A DNA stretch of 58,705 bases from Prevotella sp. (GTDB lineage Bacteria > Bacteroidota > Bacteroidia > Bacteroidales > Bacteroidaceae), in assembly GCA_017619445.1 (NCBI GenBank), contig JAFZSI010000063.1, positions 1 through 58,705 on the forward strand, written 5' to 3'. The notes below the pieces were generated by a model. It made no database searches. It saw only the letters and a program-made list of their open reading frames with translations, and was not told the origin of the DNA. Positions 24,210 through 32,692 of the stretch are shown here, one piece after another (position 1 is the stretch's first letter; each line of letters starts with the position of its first letter). The translations under genes and the position numbers were made by a program.

Positions 24210-25856
24210 TCATTGCTCTGCCGTTTCGTCAACCGAAAGATTCGGTTCTTCGTTCCCGTGCTTGTTTTCCAAGGAAGGCAGGTCTGCTTCGCTGATTTCC
24301 GGAATGGGACGTGCGGGATTCTGCTTGGCACCGAGTTTTTTCAGTTCGTTGGCAGGCACCAGCATGCTCTGCCGGCCGTCAAGCCGCTTGCGGGCATTGT
24401 CGTACGACTGCTGCACCTGGCCAATCTTCTTTCCAACATCTTCAAATCTGAGCATGAAGTCGCCCACGCGGTCAAGCAGTTCGTTGGCCAGGCCAAACAC
24501 GCGCGTCTGGTTCTCGGTCTGCCGCTGCTGAGTCCACGCTATCTGCAACATGCGAAGCACGGCAAACAGGTTTTGCTCGCCTGTGATGAAGACTTTCTTG
24601 TCAAAGGCCTCACTCCATAGGTCGGTGTCGGTGGTCAGCGCCAACAGCAATGCCGACTCCTGCGGCACGAACATGATGACATAGTCCAGTGTCACCCGTT
24701 GCTTGTTCAGGTAGCGGCTATAGTCCTTTCGCGACAGCTCGTCCACATGTTTGCGTATGCTGCCGATATGTTCGGCCAGCGCGCGCCGCCGCTCATCGTC
24801 ATCCTGTGCGTTCACATAGTTGATGAAGGCGGTCAGCGAAACTTTGGAGTCAATAATCACGTCTTTGTGGTCGGGATAGTGCAGAATCACGTCGGGCACC
24901 ATGCGCTCGTTGGTATCCTCGTTGCGCACGGCATTGCCAAACTCGTCGCGTATCATCTGCTGCAAATCGTACTCTTCGCCGCGCGTGAAACCGAAACGCT
25001 CCAACAGCAGGTCGAGTTTCATCTCTCCGAAGTTGCCCTGCACCTTGGGGCCGCTCTGAAGTGCCTTTGCCAGTCGGTCGGCCTCGGCTCCTATGTTGCG
25101 TGTAGCCTCGTGCATCTGCCTCAGTTGCTCGGTCAGCGTGGCTGTATTGCGGTTATACGAGTCGCGGTTGTCGTCCATAGCCTTGCGCATTTGGCTGATG
25201 GTTTCTTTCAGGGGTGCTATAAGCGCTCCCATCTGGCTCTGGTTGGTCTCGTCCAGCTCGCGCGAGCGTTGCCGCAGCAGCTGCTCGGTGGCTGTCTTGA
25301 GCTGTTCCTGCACCAACGAGAGGCTTTCCTTCAGCTGACGGTCGAACCGCTGCGCCGCCTCGGCCTTCTCGCGCTCGAAACGCTCGGTCACCTCGGCCAT
25401 GATGCGCTCATGCCGTTGCGATGCCTCGCGCAGCTCCTGCTCACGGTAGCTGTTCAGCTGCTGCACATCGCTCTCACGGCGCGCGTTCATGCGTTGCAGC
25501 TCCTCCTCGCGGCGCGTGTTCAGCTGGCGCAGTTCTTCTTCGCGGCGGATGTTCAGTTGCCGAAGCTCCTCCTCACGTCGCGCGTTCATCTCAGCCATCC
25601 GGCTGCTGAACTGCGTGTTCAGGCTGTCTATCTGCGACTCGTGGGCCTGCCGCTCGGCCATCAGCTGGTTCTCGTGCAGCTGTCTTTCGTTGTCCATCTG
25701 GCTTGTCAGCGTGCTCACCTGCGAGTTTTTCACCGCCAAGTCGCTTGAAAGCAAGGCGTTGTTATTGGCCAGCGCATTGTTGCGCCGCTGCTGGATGAGA
25801 TAAACCACCACCGCACCAACCAGAATTCCCACTATGGTCAAAAGAATGTCAATCAT
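24210..25856 (-). CDS. rmuC: DNA recombination protein RmuC
   Basis: 548 residues from the ATG at 25856. An N-terminal membrane helix (IDILLTIVGILVGAVVVYLI) is followed by a long coiled coil (residues about 25-260) and the RmuC nuclease-like domain. The latter shows KVQGNFGEMKLDLLLERFGF, PDVILHYPDHKDVIIDSKVSL and MFVPQESALLLAL. Residues about 89-138 are four 11-residue repeats (RREEELRQLNI type). RmuC limits inversions and rearrangements at repeats in E. coli, a role of note in such repeat-rich DNA. A TAACTTTG box at 25869-25862 is only 6 bp before the ATG, so the message may be leaderless. Confidence 0.95.
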   Translation of the reverse strand: MIDILLTIVGILVGAVVVYLIQQRRNNALANNNALLSSDLAVKNSQVSTLTSQMDNERQLHENQLMAERQAHESQIDSLNTQFSSRMAEMNARREEELRQLNIRREEELRQLNTRREEELQRMNARRESDVQQLNSYREQELREASQRHERIMAEVTERFEREKAEAAQRFDRQLKESLSLVQEQLKTATEQLLRQRSRELDETNQSQMGALIAPLKETISQMRKAMDDNRDSYNRNTATLTEQLRQMHEATRNIGAEADRLAKALQSGPKVQGNFGEMKLDLLLERFGFTRGEEYDLQQMIRDEFGNAVRNEDTNERMVPDVILHYPDHKDVIIDSKVSLTAFINYVNAQDDDERRRALAEHIGSIRKHVDELSRKDYSRYLNKQRVTLDYVIMFVPQESALLLALTTDTDLWSEAFDKKVFITGEQNLFAVLRMLQIAWTQQRQTENQTRVFGLANELLDRVGDFMLRFEDVGKKIGQVQQSYDNARKRLDGRQSMLVPANELKKLGAKQNPARPIPEISEADLPSLENKHGNEEPNLSVDETAEQ

Positions 25857-25899
25857 GAGCGCAAAGTTACAAAATCTTTCTGAAACAACGTTTGGCGAC

Positions 25900-25980
25900 A
25901 GCACGAAATTTTCTAAAGAATTTATACCTATAACTGCACTTTGTTGTCGTAAAGTGCAGGTTTAGGAACGTAAAGCATAG
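25900..25980. repeat. TCTAGA-type palindrome, degenerate copy 5
   Basis: GAAATTTTCTAAAGAATTTA differs from the core by one base (TCTAAA), and two GTAAAGY boxes flank it (GTAAAGTGCAGG, GTAAAGCATAG). Confidence 0.65.
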
Positions 25981-26001
25981 CGTTGTGTAAACAAAGCATA
26001 G

Positions 26002-26046
26002 AGTTACGCGCAATTTTTCTAGAAAATTTCATCGTAAAGCACAACT
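26002..26046. repeat. TCTAGA-centred palindrome, copy 6
   Basis: GTTACGCGCAATTTTTCTAG then AAAATTTCATCGTAAAGCAC. It lies 40 bp from copy 5, a spacing also seen for copies 3 and 4. Confidence 0.75.
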
Positions 26047-26215
26047 TTATGAATGCGGTGCAATGTAATGCAATCCTCGCGTGCATGTTTGTGACCATCA
26101 CGTGCGCGTATTATATAATAAGGTGAAGCATGGCGCACAGGAATGCAAGGCTCGATTTATTGAAAAACTTTGTTAAAAATGCGGCGAAAAGCGTACAACA
26201 TATAAAACAAATTAC

Positions 26216-26223
26216 TATCTTTG
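26216..26223 (+). promoter_or_regulatory. Promoter box for the SPFH cluster
   Basis: TATCTTTG followed by CAA, 45 bp before the SPFH ATG. Confidence 0.6.
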
Positions 26224-26268
26224 CAATATCAAAATGATATCACTATAAAACTTAATATTTTTATCATT

Positions 26269-27237
26269 ATGGAAACAAAGAAAGAATTTTCGTTCGAAGG
26301 AACCGTGTTGAACGGATTCCTCATGTTGTTTGTAAACATTGCCATTCTGGCATTGGCCATCTACGGAATTGTTGAGAGCATCATCATGCTCGACAGCAGC
26401 GACGGCAATTCTGGCGGCTGGCTGTTGTTCGGCAGCATTGCGCTGCTTGTGGTGAACATCATCTTGTGGTGCGGTTTCCTGATGCTTGAACCCAACGAGG
26501 CACGTGTGCTTACATGGTTCGGAAAGTACAGCGGCACATTCACCCGCACGGGCTTCTACTGGATAAACCCGTTCTATTCAGCGAGAAAAGCCTCGTTGCG
26601 CGCCCGCAACATGGACGCCGAGCCCATCAAGGTGAACGACAAGACCGGCAACCCGGTGATGATTGGCCTGGTGCTGGTGTGGAAACTGAAGGACACGTAT
26701 AAGGCCATGTTCGAGGTGGACTCGCTGACCATGGCCAGCAACCCCAACGAGATGGGAGGCTCGACCAAGGGCGTGATGAACGCGCTGGAGAAGTTTGTGC
26801 GCGTGCAGAGCGACGCCGCCCTGCGCCAGGTGGCCGGCCAATATGCCTACGACGACGAGGACGGCAAGACCAACGAGCCTACCCTGCGCTCAAGTGCCGA
26901 CGAAATAAACGAGCAGCTGGAGCAAAAGCTCGACGAGCGTCTGGCTCTGGCAGGTATTGAGGTGGTGGAAGCCCGCATCAACTATCTGGCCTACGCTCCC
27001 GAGATTGCCGCCGTGATGCTGCGCCGCCAGCAGGCCTCTGCCATCATCACCGCCCGCGAGAAAATTGTTGAGGGAGCCGTTTCGATGGTGAAGATGGCCC
27101 TGCAGAAACTCTCCGACGAAGATGTCGTCGAGCTGGACGACGACAAGAAGGCCGCCATGGTGAGCAACCTCATGGTGGTGCTCTGCGGCGACGATTCTGC
27201 CCAGCCCGTAGTGAACGCCGGAACGTTGAACCACTAA
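26269..27237 (+). CDS. SPFH/Band 7 domain membrane protein
   Basis: 322 residues from the ATG at 26269. Two adjacent hydrophobic segments (about residues 12-32 and 45-66) precede the SPFH domain: [28 protein letters not shown], and later [20 protein letters not shown] with [18 protein letters not shown], the typical stomatin/flotillin helix. SPFH proteins form membrane-associated oligomers; in bacteria they scaffold proteases or lipid domains. No NfeD-type partner is next to it; instead a ribbon-helix-helix protein follows 6 bp downstream. The cluster continues with two small membrane proteins. The specific function is not known. Confidence 0.9.
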   Translation: METKKEFSFEGTVLNGFLMLFVNIAILALAIYGIVESIIMLDSSDGNSGGWLLFGSIALLVVNIILWCGFLMLEPNEARVLTWFGKYSGTFTRTGFYWINPFYSARKASLRARNMDAEPIKVNDKTGNPVMIGLVLVWKLKDTYKAMFEVDSLTMASNPNEMGGSTKGVMNALEKFVRVQSDAALRQVAGQYAYDDEDGKTNEPTLRSSADEINEQLEQKLDERLALAGIEVVEARINYLAYAPEIAAVMLRRQQASAIITAREKIVEGAVSMVKMALQKLSDEDVVELDDDKKAAMVSNLMVVLCGDDSAQPVVNAGTLNH

Positions 27238-27243
27238 ACGCGC

Positions 27244-27438
27244 ATGGCCAAGAAAGAATCCAAAACCAAAAATTTCATCCTTCGTGTCGATTCCGACACG
27301 ATGGATGCTATTGAGGCGTGGGCTGCCGATGAGTTCCGCTCCACCAACGGACAGTTGCAGTGGATCATCACCGAGGCGCTGCGCAAGGCGAAGCGACTGC
27401 CCAAGAAACGGGCGGCGCAGACAGACAACGACACATAG
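27244..27438 (+). CDS. Ribbon-helix-helix (Arc-like) DNA-binding protein
   Basis: 64 residues. A basic start (MAKKESKTK) leads to the beta strand NFILRVDSDTMDAIEAWAAD and the second helix STNGQLQWIITEALRKAKRL, the Arc/MetJ fold. It has a basic tail. Its start is 6 bp after the SPFH stop, so it is cotranscribed and may regulate the cluster or act on the membrane protein; no toxin gene is adjacent. Pairing of an SPFH gene with an Arc-like gene is, from memory, recurrent in Bacteroidetes; this needs a neighbourhood search. Confidence 0.85.
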   Translation: MAKKESKTKNFILRVDSDTMDAIEAWAADEFRSTNGQLQWIITEALRKAKRLPKKRAAQTDNDT

Positions 27439-27452
27439 AAAACAAGAAAACC

Positions 27453-27635
27453 ATGAACAGAAAGAAATTGCTGATGATTGTCTCAATCATCGAAATGATG
27501 GTATTGGCCAGCCTCTGCTACTTTATGGTCAAAGGCATCTTAGGCACCACAGCATTCTTTGCCGCCGTGCTGGCCGTAGCGTTCATCACTTCGGCACTGG
27601 TGCTGGTAATCATCAAGAAAACCAACAACCAATAA
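27453..27635 (+). CDS. Small membrane protein of unknown function
   Basis: 60 residues from the ATG at 27453 (a longer frame starting at GTG overlaps the previous gene and is rejected). Two hydrophobic helices, LLMIVSIIEMMVLASLCYFM and AFFAAVLAVAFITSALVLVI, joined by a short loop, with a lysine-rich N-terminus and tail (KKTNNQ). It lies 14 bp after the RHH gene stop. I recognise no family; the position suggests a partner of the SPFH protein. Confidence 0.75.
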   Translation: MNRKKLLMIVSIIEMMVLASLCYFMVKGILGTTAFFAAVLAVAFITSALVLVIIKKTNNQ

Positions 27636-27650
27636 ACACCAAACACAAAA

Positions 27651-28169
27651 ATGAAGTATTTCTTCAAAACCTACCGTAAAAACAACGATGCCAACGGGGA
27701 GAGCCTCCGCGTACGGCGCACCAAGGAAAGCACCATCTTTGAGCTGGTGGCAGTGGTGCTGCTCATTGCTCTCTGGACCTTGGCCATCAGCATGTATCGC
27801 CACGCGCCCGAAAGCATTCCCACGCACTTTGATTTGGAGGGCAACGCCAACAACTATGGCAGCCGCCTCACGCTGCTGGTCATTGCCGGTGTGGGAACTC
27901 TCATCGGCGTGCTCATGATGGCCAGTGCATACGCCCCAAAGCAAATGACCAATGTGCCCATGACCATCAACAATATGCGCCAGGTGAACATCCTGTCGCG
28001 CATGCTGCGCATCATGGGCATCGTGATGATACTGCTCATGATGAGCATCATCTGCATGATTGGCTATCCCGAAGCACGGCTGCCCAAAATATGTATGATG
28101 GTGCTTGTGGGTGTAATCATGGTGGTGCCCGTTAGCTTCACCATTGCTGCCAGAAGCAAAAAAAGCTGA
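27651..28169 (+). CDS. DUF1648/SdpI-like membrane protein
   Basis: 172 residues with four predicted membrane segments (about residues 28-46, 70-92, 120-140 and 145-165). The loop after the first segment, ESIPTHFDLEGNANNYGSRL, is the DUF1648 signature (PxHFDxxGxxxxYGSK). Some DUF1648 proteins are SdpI-type immunity factors, but most are uncharacterised. A soluble N-terminus of about 25 residues precedes the first helix. Last gene of the SPFH cluster, 15 bp after the small membrane protein. Confidence 0.85.
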   Translation: MKYFFKTYRKNNDANGESLRVRRTKESTIFELVAVVLLIALWTLAISMYRHAPESIPTHFDLEGNANNYGSRLTLLVIAGVGTLIGVLMMASAYAPKQMTNVPMTINNMRQVNILSRMLRIMGIVMILLMMSIICMIGYPEARLPKICMMVLVGVIMVVPVSFTIAARSKKS

Positions 28170-28211
28170 GAAAAAAACAGCATAGTTGCACACATTTCAA
28201 AAAAAAATCAC

Positions 28212-28219
28212 TATATTTG
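28212..28219 (+). promoter_or_regulatory. Promoter box for glsB
   Basis: TATATTTG followed by CAGCAG, 65 bp before the ATG. Confidence 0.55.
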
Positions 28220-28284
28220 CAGCAGTAAATTGTTAATCAAGAGTTTTATTTTTTTCCTTCAAACAATAAACTTAAACTAAGATT

Positions 28285-28527
28285 ATGGGAATTATTCTTT
28301 CAATCATCGTTGGCGCAGTGGCCGGCTGGCTGGCTGGTAAGATTATGCGCGGTGGAGGCTTTGGCTTCCTTATCAATTTGCTGCTCGGACTTGTGGGCGG
28401 CGCAGTTGGCGGATGGCTGTTCTCTTTGCTCGGAATAAGCGCGGGCGGAGAATTGATTGGCCAGATAATTACGGCTGTCGTTGGCGCAGCAGTGGTGCTC
28501 TGGATTGCTTCGCTGTTCAAGAAATAA
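28285..28527 (+). CDS. GlsB/YeaQ/YmgE-family small stress membrane protein
   Basis: 80 residues, almost wholly hydrophobic with three helices: IILSIIVGAVAGWLAGKIMR, GGGFGFLINLLLGLVGGAVG and ITAVVGAAVVLWIASLFKK. Glycine-rich helices and the GWLAGKIM motif identify the family. Members are induced by stress in other bacteria; the molecular role is not known. It has its own promoter and terminator, so it is a monocistron. Confidence 0.92.
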   Translation: MGIILSIIVGAVAGWLAGKIMRGGGFGFLINLLLGLVGGAVGGWLFSLLGISAGGELIGQIITAVVGAAVVLWIASLFKK

Positions 28528-28565
28528 GAAGTACGGACTGTACTACGCAACGAAAACGTCTTTTT

Positions 28566-28606
28566 TAGGGATTTTCCCCCGCAACTGTAGGGGAAAATCC
28601 TTTTTC
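28566..28606 (+). terminator. Terminator after glsB
   Basis: GGATTTTCCCC (28569-28579) pairs with GGGGAAAATCC (28590-28600); TTTTT follows. Confidence 0.85.
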
Positions 28607-28716
28607 TGTTATCCATTTTTCTGTTATTTTGCAAACGAAATAAGATAAAGCAACATTTCATACATTAAACATTAAACAACAAACATTAAACAATAAACTT
28701 TTAACACTAAACCAAC

Positions 28717-29406
28717 ATGAAAAAGAACATCATCCTCATGGCTCTGGCCCTGCTCATAGCCATGCCCACCTTCGCCCAATACAGGCCCTACGGCAGATAC
28801 CACCGCCCCTACAGCAGTGGCTACGCCCGAGTGGCTTCATCGGCGCGCAGTTCTTATGGCTCCCCCTACGTCTATTGCGGATTCCGTTTTGGTGTCAATG
28901 GCTCGAACATCAGTTCCGACGACCAGTATCTCGATGGCGACGACCTTCTCTCTGGCCTCAACGCAGGCGTAACGCTCGACGTGATGCTCTCGCCTGTCAC
29001 ACCGCTGTTCTTTGAAACGGGTGTCCAATACACCGAGAAAGGTGGCAAGGGCAACACCCACGGCTACAGATACACCTATAAGCTCAACTATGTTGAGGTG
29101 CCGCTGGTGCTTAAATACCAGGTGAAGATTAACAACCACTTTGCCATCACTCCCTTCCTGGGCGGCTATCTGGCAGGCGGCGTGAGCGGTAAGATAAAAG
29201 ACAAGGAAAGCCGTATGTCTGAAGAGGCGTTCAACGACTACAACTTCCGCCGCTTTGACGGTGGTCTGCGCACAGGATGCGGCATCATGCTCGACATGTT
29301 CTACGCAGAAATTGGTGCTGACATTGGTCTTGCAAACATCAGCAACGACTCGTTCGACAATGCACGCAACAACACCATCTTTGCCAACATCGGCATTAAC
29401 TTCTGA
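28717..29406 (+). CDS. Outer membrane beta-barrel protein (PorT/OmpW-like fold, unknown function)
   Basis: 229 residues with a signal peptide ending at FAQ. The mature protein begins with a tyrosine/arginine-rich low-complexity stretch (YRPYGRYHRPYSSGYA). It continues with barrel strands such as FRFGVNGSNISSDD, FFETGVQYTEKGGKG and YVEVPLVLKYQVKIN, and ends in IGINF. GVQYTEKGGKG and YVEVPLVLKY are the common signature of the Bacteroidetes PorT-type outer membrane beta-barrel family. No ligand or role can be read. It is flanked by two strong terminators, so it is expressed alone. Confidence 0.85.
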   Translation: MKKNIILMALALLIAMPTFAQYRPYGRYHRPYSSGYARVASSARSSYGSPYVYCGFRFGVNGSNISSDDQYLDGDDLLSGLNAGVTLDVMLSPVTPLFFETGVQYTEKGGKGNTHGYRYTYKLNYVEVPLVLKYQVKINNHFAITPFLGGYLAGGVSGKIKDKESRMSEEAFNDYNFRRFDGGLRTGCGIMLDMFYAEIGADIGLANISNDSFDNARNNTIFANIGINF

Positions 29407-29429
29407 CACGCTATTTGGAGAAACTGAAA

Positions 29430-29470
29430 AACAAGGGCGCATTTTTCACGGAAAATGCGCCCTTGTTTTA
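29430..29470 (+). terminator. Terminator after the beta-barrel gene
   Basis: ACAAGGGCGCATTTT (29431-29445) pairs perfectly with AAAATGCGCCCTTGT (29452-29466), then TTT. Confidence 0.88.
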
Positions 29471-29481
29471 TCAAAAAAATG

Positions 29482-29489
29482 TATATTTG
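29482..29489 (+). promoter_or_regulatory. Promoter box for the aldose epimerase gene
   Basis: TATATTTG followed by CATT, 29 bp before the ATG. Confidence 0.6.
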
Positions 29490-29517
29490 CATTCAATTAT
29501 CAATCATCTATATATCC

Positions 29518-30393
29518 ATGGAACAAATCAAAAACGAAAAGCTCACAATCACAGTATCTGAGCACGGAGCCGAGCTCCAAAGTATCAAAGACACCGAAGG
29601 CAAAGAATACTTGTGGCAAGCGGACAGCCGCTTTTGGAACCGCCACTCCCCTATTCTGTTTCCCTTGGTGTGCGGCGTATGGAAAGACACTTACCGCACC
29701 GAGGGGCAAGAGTATGCATTGGGCCGCCACGGTTTTGCCCGTGACAGCGACTTCAAACTCGTCAAGAAAACAACAGAGCGCGTCACCTATGTCCTTGAGA
29801 GCAATGAGCACTCACTGGCACTCTATCCCTACCATTTTGTACTCTCTGTGACTTACCGTCTTGATGGAAACAAAATACATGTCATCTGGCACGTACACAA
29901 TACCGACACACGAGAGATTCATTTCCAGATTGGTGCCCATCCTGCATTCAACCTGCCTGACCTGCAGCCCGGCGAGCCCATGCACGGACAGCTGTTGTTC
30001 GACAACGAGGGGCCTCTGCAGCGCATCGTGGGCAACATTGAGGGATGCATCACCCATAACCACAGCGAGGTGACGACGAAGAATGGTGTGTGGAGTTTCA
30101 ACGAGGAGAGTTTCAAGGAAGACTCCGTGCAGTTTGACCATTGTCAGCTGCACAAAATCAGCATTCTTGACCGCAAGTACAACAAAGTAGTTACCGTTAG
30201 TTTCAATATGCCATGTGTGGCCATCTGGAGTCCTTACGGCAAGAATGCACCCTTCGTGTGCATTGAGCCGTGGTTTGGTGTGAGCGACCATGTGGAGTAC
30301 GACGGCGAGCTGAAAGACAAATATCTGATGAACCACCTGTTGCCTGGCGGCTCATTCATGAGTGAATATGTGATTGAGATTGGGGAGAGCTAA
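29518..30393 (+). CDS. Aldose 1-epimerase family protein (LacX-like)
   Basis: 291 residues from the ATG at 29518, chosen because the longer frame runs through the terminator and promoter. The beta-sandwich mutarotase fold shows ITVSEHGAELQSIKD, YLWQADSRFWNRHSPILFPL, LGRHGFARDSDF and FQIGAHPAFNLP, with conserved histidines for acid catalysis. Such enzymes convert alpha and beta anomers of free or phosphorylated sugars in the cytoplasm. No sugar operon is adjacent, so the substrate is open. Confidence 0.92.
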   Translation: MEQIKNEKLTITVSEHGAELQSIKDTEGKEYLWQADSRFWNRHSPILFPLVCGVWKDTYRTEGQEYALGRHGFARDSDFKLVKKTTERVTYVLESNEHSLALYPYHFVLSVTYRLDGNKIHVIWHVHNTDTREIHFQIGAHPAFNLPDLQPGEPMHGQLLFDNEGPLQRIVGNIEGCITHNHSEVTTKNGVWSFNEESFKEDSVQFDHCQLHKISILDRKYNKVVTVSFNMPCVAIWSPYGKNAPFVCIEPWFGVSDHVEYDGELKDKYLMNHLLPGGSFMSEYVIEIGES

Positions 30394-30399
30394 TATTCT

Positions 30400-30532
30400 T
30401 CGGAGGTACGGGGGTACGAAGGTGCGGGAGTACGAGATATGCTCCTCTACTCCTTTTTAAATTGTAAATTGGAGTTCCTTGAGCTCGGCGAAAAAATTGT
30501 CAAATTGGAGTTCCTTGAGCTCCGAGAAAAAA
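30400..30532. repeat. Composite of dispersed repeats downstream of the epimerase
   Basis: GGAGGTACGGGGGTACG (30400 region) plus GCTCCTCTACTCC match the block at 32693-32750. They are followed by two tandem copies of TTGGAGTTCCTTGAGCTC (30469 and 30504), the unit also found in the alaS leader. Confidence 0.75.
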
Positions 30533-30551
30533 TGACTTTACTCCAAAATTT

Positions 30552-31274
30552 TCATTTCCCAAGGAACTTCGTGCTCAGATACTGGTTGAAGGCATCCTTA
30601 TACATATCGCCTATAGGAATATAGGTGTCAGCATCCATGATGACACGGTTTTTGTTCACCTCCTGAATCTTTTTCAGGTTGATGATATAAGAGCGGTGAA
30701 CACGCATAAAGCTGGAGGAAGGCAAACGCTCCTCCAGTTTTTTCATTGACAGGAGCACGATGAGCGGCTTGGGCTGACGGTCGAGATAGATGCGCAGATA
30801 CTCGCTCATGCCCTCCACATAGCGGATGTCAGCCACATTGATGCGCACCACCTTGTACTCTGTTTTCAGGAACAAAGCATCATCCTCATCAACAGCCGAC
30901 ACCACAGCTGCGTTCATCAGGTCGTACTGTGCCTTGACCTTCATGGCTGCGCGACGGAAATCATCGAGGCCGAAAGGTTTCAGCAGATAGTCGATTGCAT
31001 TGACACGAAAACCTTCAACGGCATAATCAGGATAGGCCGTGGTGAAAACCACCAATGGCGGTGCAGCCAAAGAACGTACAAAGTCCATGCCGTTGAGGTC
31101 GGGCATGTTAATATCGACAAAAATGGCGTCAACCAGTTTGTCGTTCATTATGGCACGGGCCTCGAGCGCACTCTGACACTCGGCCACCAGTTCCAAAAAC
31201 GGTATTTTCTCTATGTATGAGGCCAGTTGCTGTAAGGCTAACGGCTCGTCGTCTATTGCAAGTACTTTAATCAT
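30552..31274 (-). CDS. LytTR-type response regulator
   Basis: 240 residues. Receiver domain residues 1-120: VLAIDDEPLALQQL, the phospho-acceptor aspartate in DAIFVDINMPDLNGMDFV (about residue 55), VVFTTAYPDYAVEGF and DYLLKPFG. The C-terminal LytTR DNA-binding domain begins near residue 135 (FLKTEYKVVRINVADIRYVE) and includes FMRVHRSYIINLKKI. It pairs with the histidine kinase gene 57 bp upstream on the same strand, so the two form a two-component system in the LytS-LytR mould. Target genes are not evident. Confidence 0.96.
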   Translation of the reverse strand: MIKVLAIDDEPLALQQLASYIEKIPFLELVAECQSALEARAIMNDKLVDAIFVDINMPDLNGMDFVRSLAAPPLVVFTTAYPDYAVEGFRVNAIDYLLKPFGLDDFRRAAMKVKAQYDLMNAAVVSAVDEDDALFLKTEYKVVRINVADIRYVEGMSEYLRIYLDRQPKPLIVLLSMKKLEERLPSSSFMRVHRSYIINLKKIQEVNKNRVIMDADTYIPIGDMYKDAFNQYLSTKFLGK

Positions 31275-31331
31275 GAGTTGAGGAGTAAAGGAGTATAGGA
31301 GTAAAGGAGGTAAGGAGATGAGGAGATGAGG

Positions 31332-32657
31332 TTATTGGTTATTGTCAATTTTAACCAACGGTATGCTCAGGTGCACGTCATAGACATCGGGGGCATCGTT
31401 AATGTTAAGCGTATATTCATTGTCGTAAATGAGATTGAGGCGTTGTTTGACGTTTGTCAGTCCCACGCCGCCCTGTTCATCGTTCGCCGCTTCGGTTTTG
31501 CTGTTCTCGCAAATGAATTCCACGCGCTTGTCAACAACACTCATCGACACATTGATGAATGAATCCTTACTATAACTCACCCCGTGTTTGAAGGCATTCT
31601 CCACGAAGGTGATGAACAGCATCGGCGGCACATTCTTGTCGGGCAGCGTCGCAGGCATGTCGGTCGTGATTTTCACGCGGTCGGTATAGCGAATTCTCAT
31701 CAGCGTGATGTAGTTGTTCAGGAAATCCACTTCCTTTTGCAATGGCACAGCAGGCTTTGCACCCTCGTAGAGCACATAGCGCATGAGTTTCGACAATTCG
31801 AGTATGGTCTCCTTCGCCTTTTCGGGGTTGATATCCACGAGGGCGTGAATATTGTTGAGGGTGTTCATAAAGAAGTGCGGGTTAATCTGATATTTCAGAT
31901 ACTCCAACTGCTGCTCAAGATTCTTGGTTTGCAGTTCATCCAGCTTCTTTGCATCGCTGCTTGACTTGAAATAGAGTTTCACACCCAGATTCATGCCTAA
32001 CATCAGTATGAGAACCACCAACATCACGATGTCGTGCTGACCGAAGAACAGTGGCGGGCGGTGCATGCCGTCCATGGGTGTTGGGTGTTGGGTGGAACCC
32101 ACCCCGTCCCTCCCAAGGGGAGGGAGTAGTGGTGTTGGGTCGTTTGGGGCAACATCCCCCCTCCGGGGGGCAGGGGGGCTTCCTCCTGGTTTTGGCGGTG
32201 GCATCATGCCGTCCATGGGAGGAGGTGTTGGGTGTTGGTTATTGGTCAAATGAGAAATTGTAAATTGTAAATTGTCAAATTGTAAATTTCCTAACCCCTC
32301 TATCCTCTCTCCTCTATCCTTTTTCATGTCTGGCCTGTTGGCACATTGATACAGAAAGAATACTGCCATCAAGAGCACGACAGACGAGAAATAGAGCTTC
32401 TTTTTGTGCTTATACACCAACAGCGGAGCCAACAGAAAATTGTGCACCAAAAAGAACACAAGAAAGACCGCGTATATGCGCCAAACGGGAAAGACTTCGG
32501 CCCAAGAGATGAAGCCTCCCTGCCCCACGGAGGGGGGTGTTGCGGTGGATTTCAAATCCGCCGCAACACGCAGGTATGCCGCCAGCACTGGGGTCAGGAA
32601 CAATATGCCCCACAATGCCACATAGACAAGGTTTTCTTTTACTTCGTGTTTCTTCAT
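31332..32657 (-). CDS. LytS/YehU-type sensor histidine kinase with a repeat-filled loop
   Basis: 441 residues from the ATG at 32657; the longer frame begins in a dispersed repeat. Three or more membrane helices lie in residues about 10-105 and one at about 207-227. The His_kinase domain has LEYLKYQINPHFFMNTLNNI with the phospho-histidine in NPHF, then a HATPase domain with NAFKHGVSY and GVGLTNVKQRL. Between the last two helices residues about 111-205 are proline-rich low complexity encoded by at least four dispersed DNA repeats stacked in frame (NLQFDNLQFT, NQHPTPPPMDG, GGSPPAPRRG, LLPPLGRDGVGSTQHPTP). It signals to the adjacent LytTR regulator. The stimulus is unknown. Confidence 0.93.
   Translation of the reverse strand: MKKHEVKENLVYVALWGILFLTPVLAAYLRVAADLKSTATPPSVGQGGFISWAEVFPVWRIYAVFLVFFLVHNFLLAPLLVYKHKKKLYFSSVVLLMAVFFLYQCANRPDMKKDRGERIEGLGNLQFDNLQFTISHLTNNQHPTPPPMDGMMPPPKPGGSPPAPRRGDVAPNDPTPLLPPLGRDGVGSTQHPTPMDGMHRPPLFFGQHDIVMLVVLILMLGMNLGVKLYFKSSSDAKKLDELQTKNLEQQLEYLKYQINPHFFMNTLNNIHALVDINPEKAKETILELSKLMRYVLYEGAKPAVPLQKEVDFLNNYITLMRIRYTDRVKITTDMPATLPDKNVPPMLFITFVENAFKHGVSYSKDSFINVSMSVVDKRVEFICENSKTEAANDEQGGVGLTNVKQRLNLIYDNEYTLNINDAPDVYDVHLSIPLVKIDNNQ
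32050..32300. repeat. Stacked dispersed repeats inside the histidine kinase gene
   Basis: Two GGTGTTGGGTGTTGG-type units (near 32080 and 32225), a CCCTCCC-AAGGGGAGGG hairpin (near 32105), a CCCCCCTCCGGGGGG hairpin (near 32155), two CATGCCGTCCATGGG units (32067, 32208), and a TTGTAAATTGTAAATTG tract (32255-32290). Each has relatives in spacers of this window. Confidence 0.8.
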
Positions 32658-32692
32658 TGAAGAGTTGGGAAAGTTATAGAAGTTATACTCTT

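Noticed and set aside
27360-27452. Longer start for the 60-residue membrane protein
   Set aside because: The extension is the ribbon-helix-helix gene read in another frame; the ATG at 27453 follows that gene's stop.
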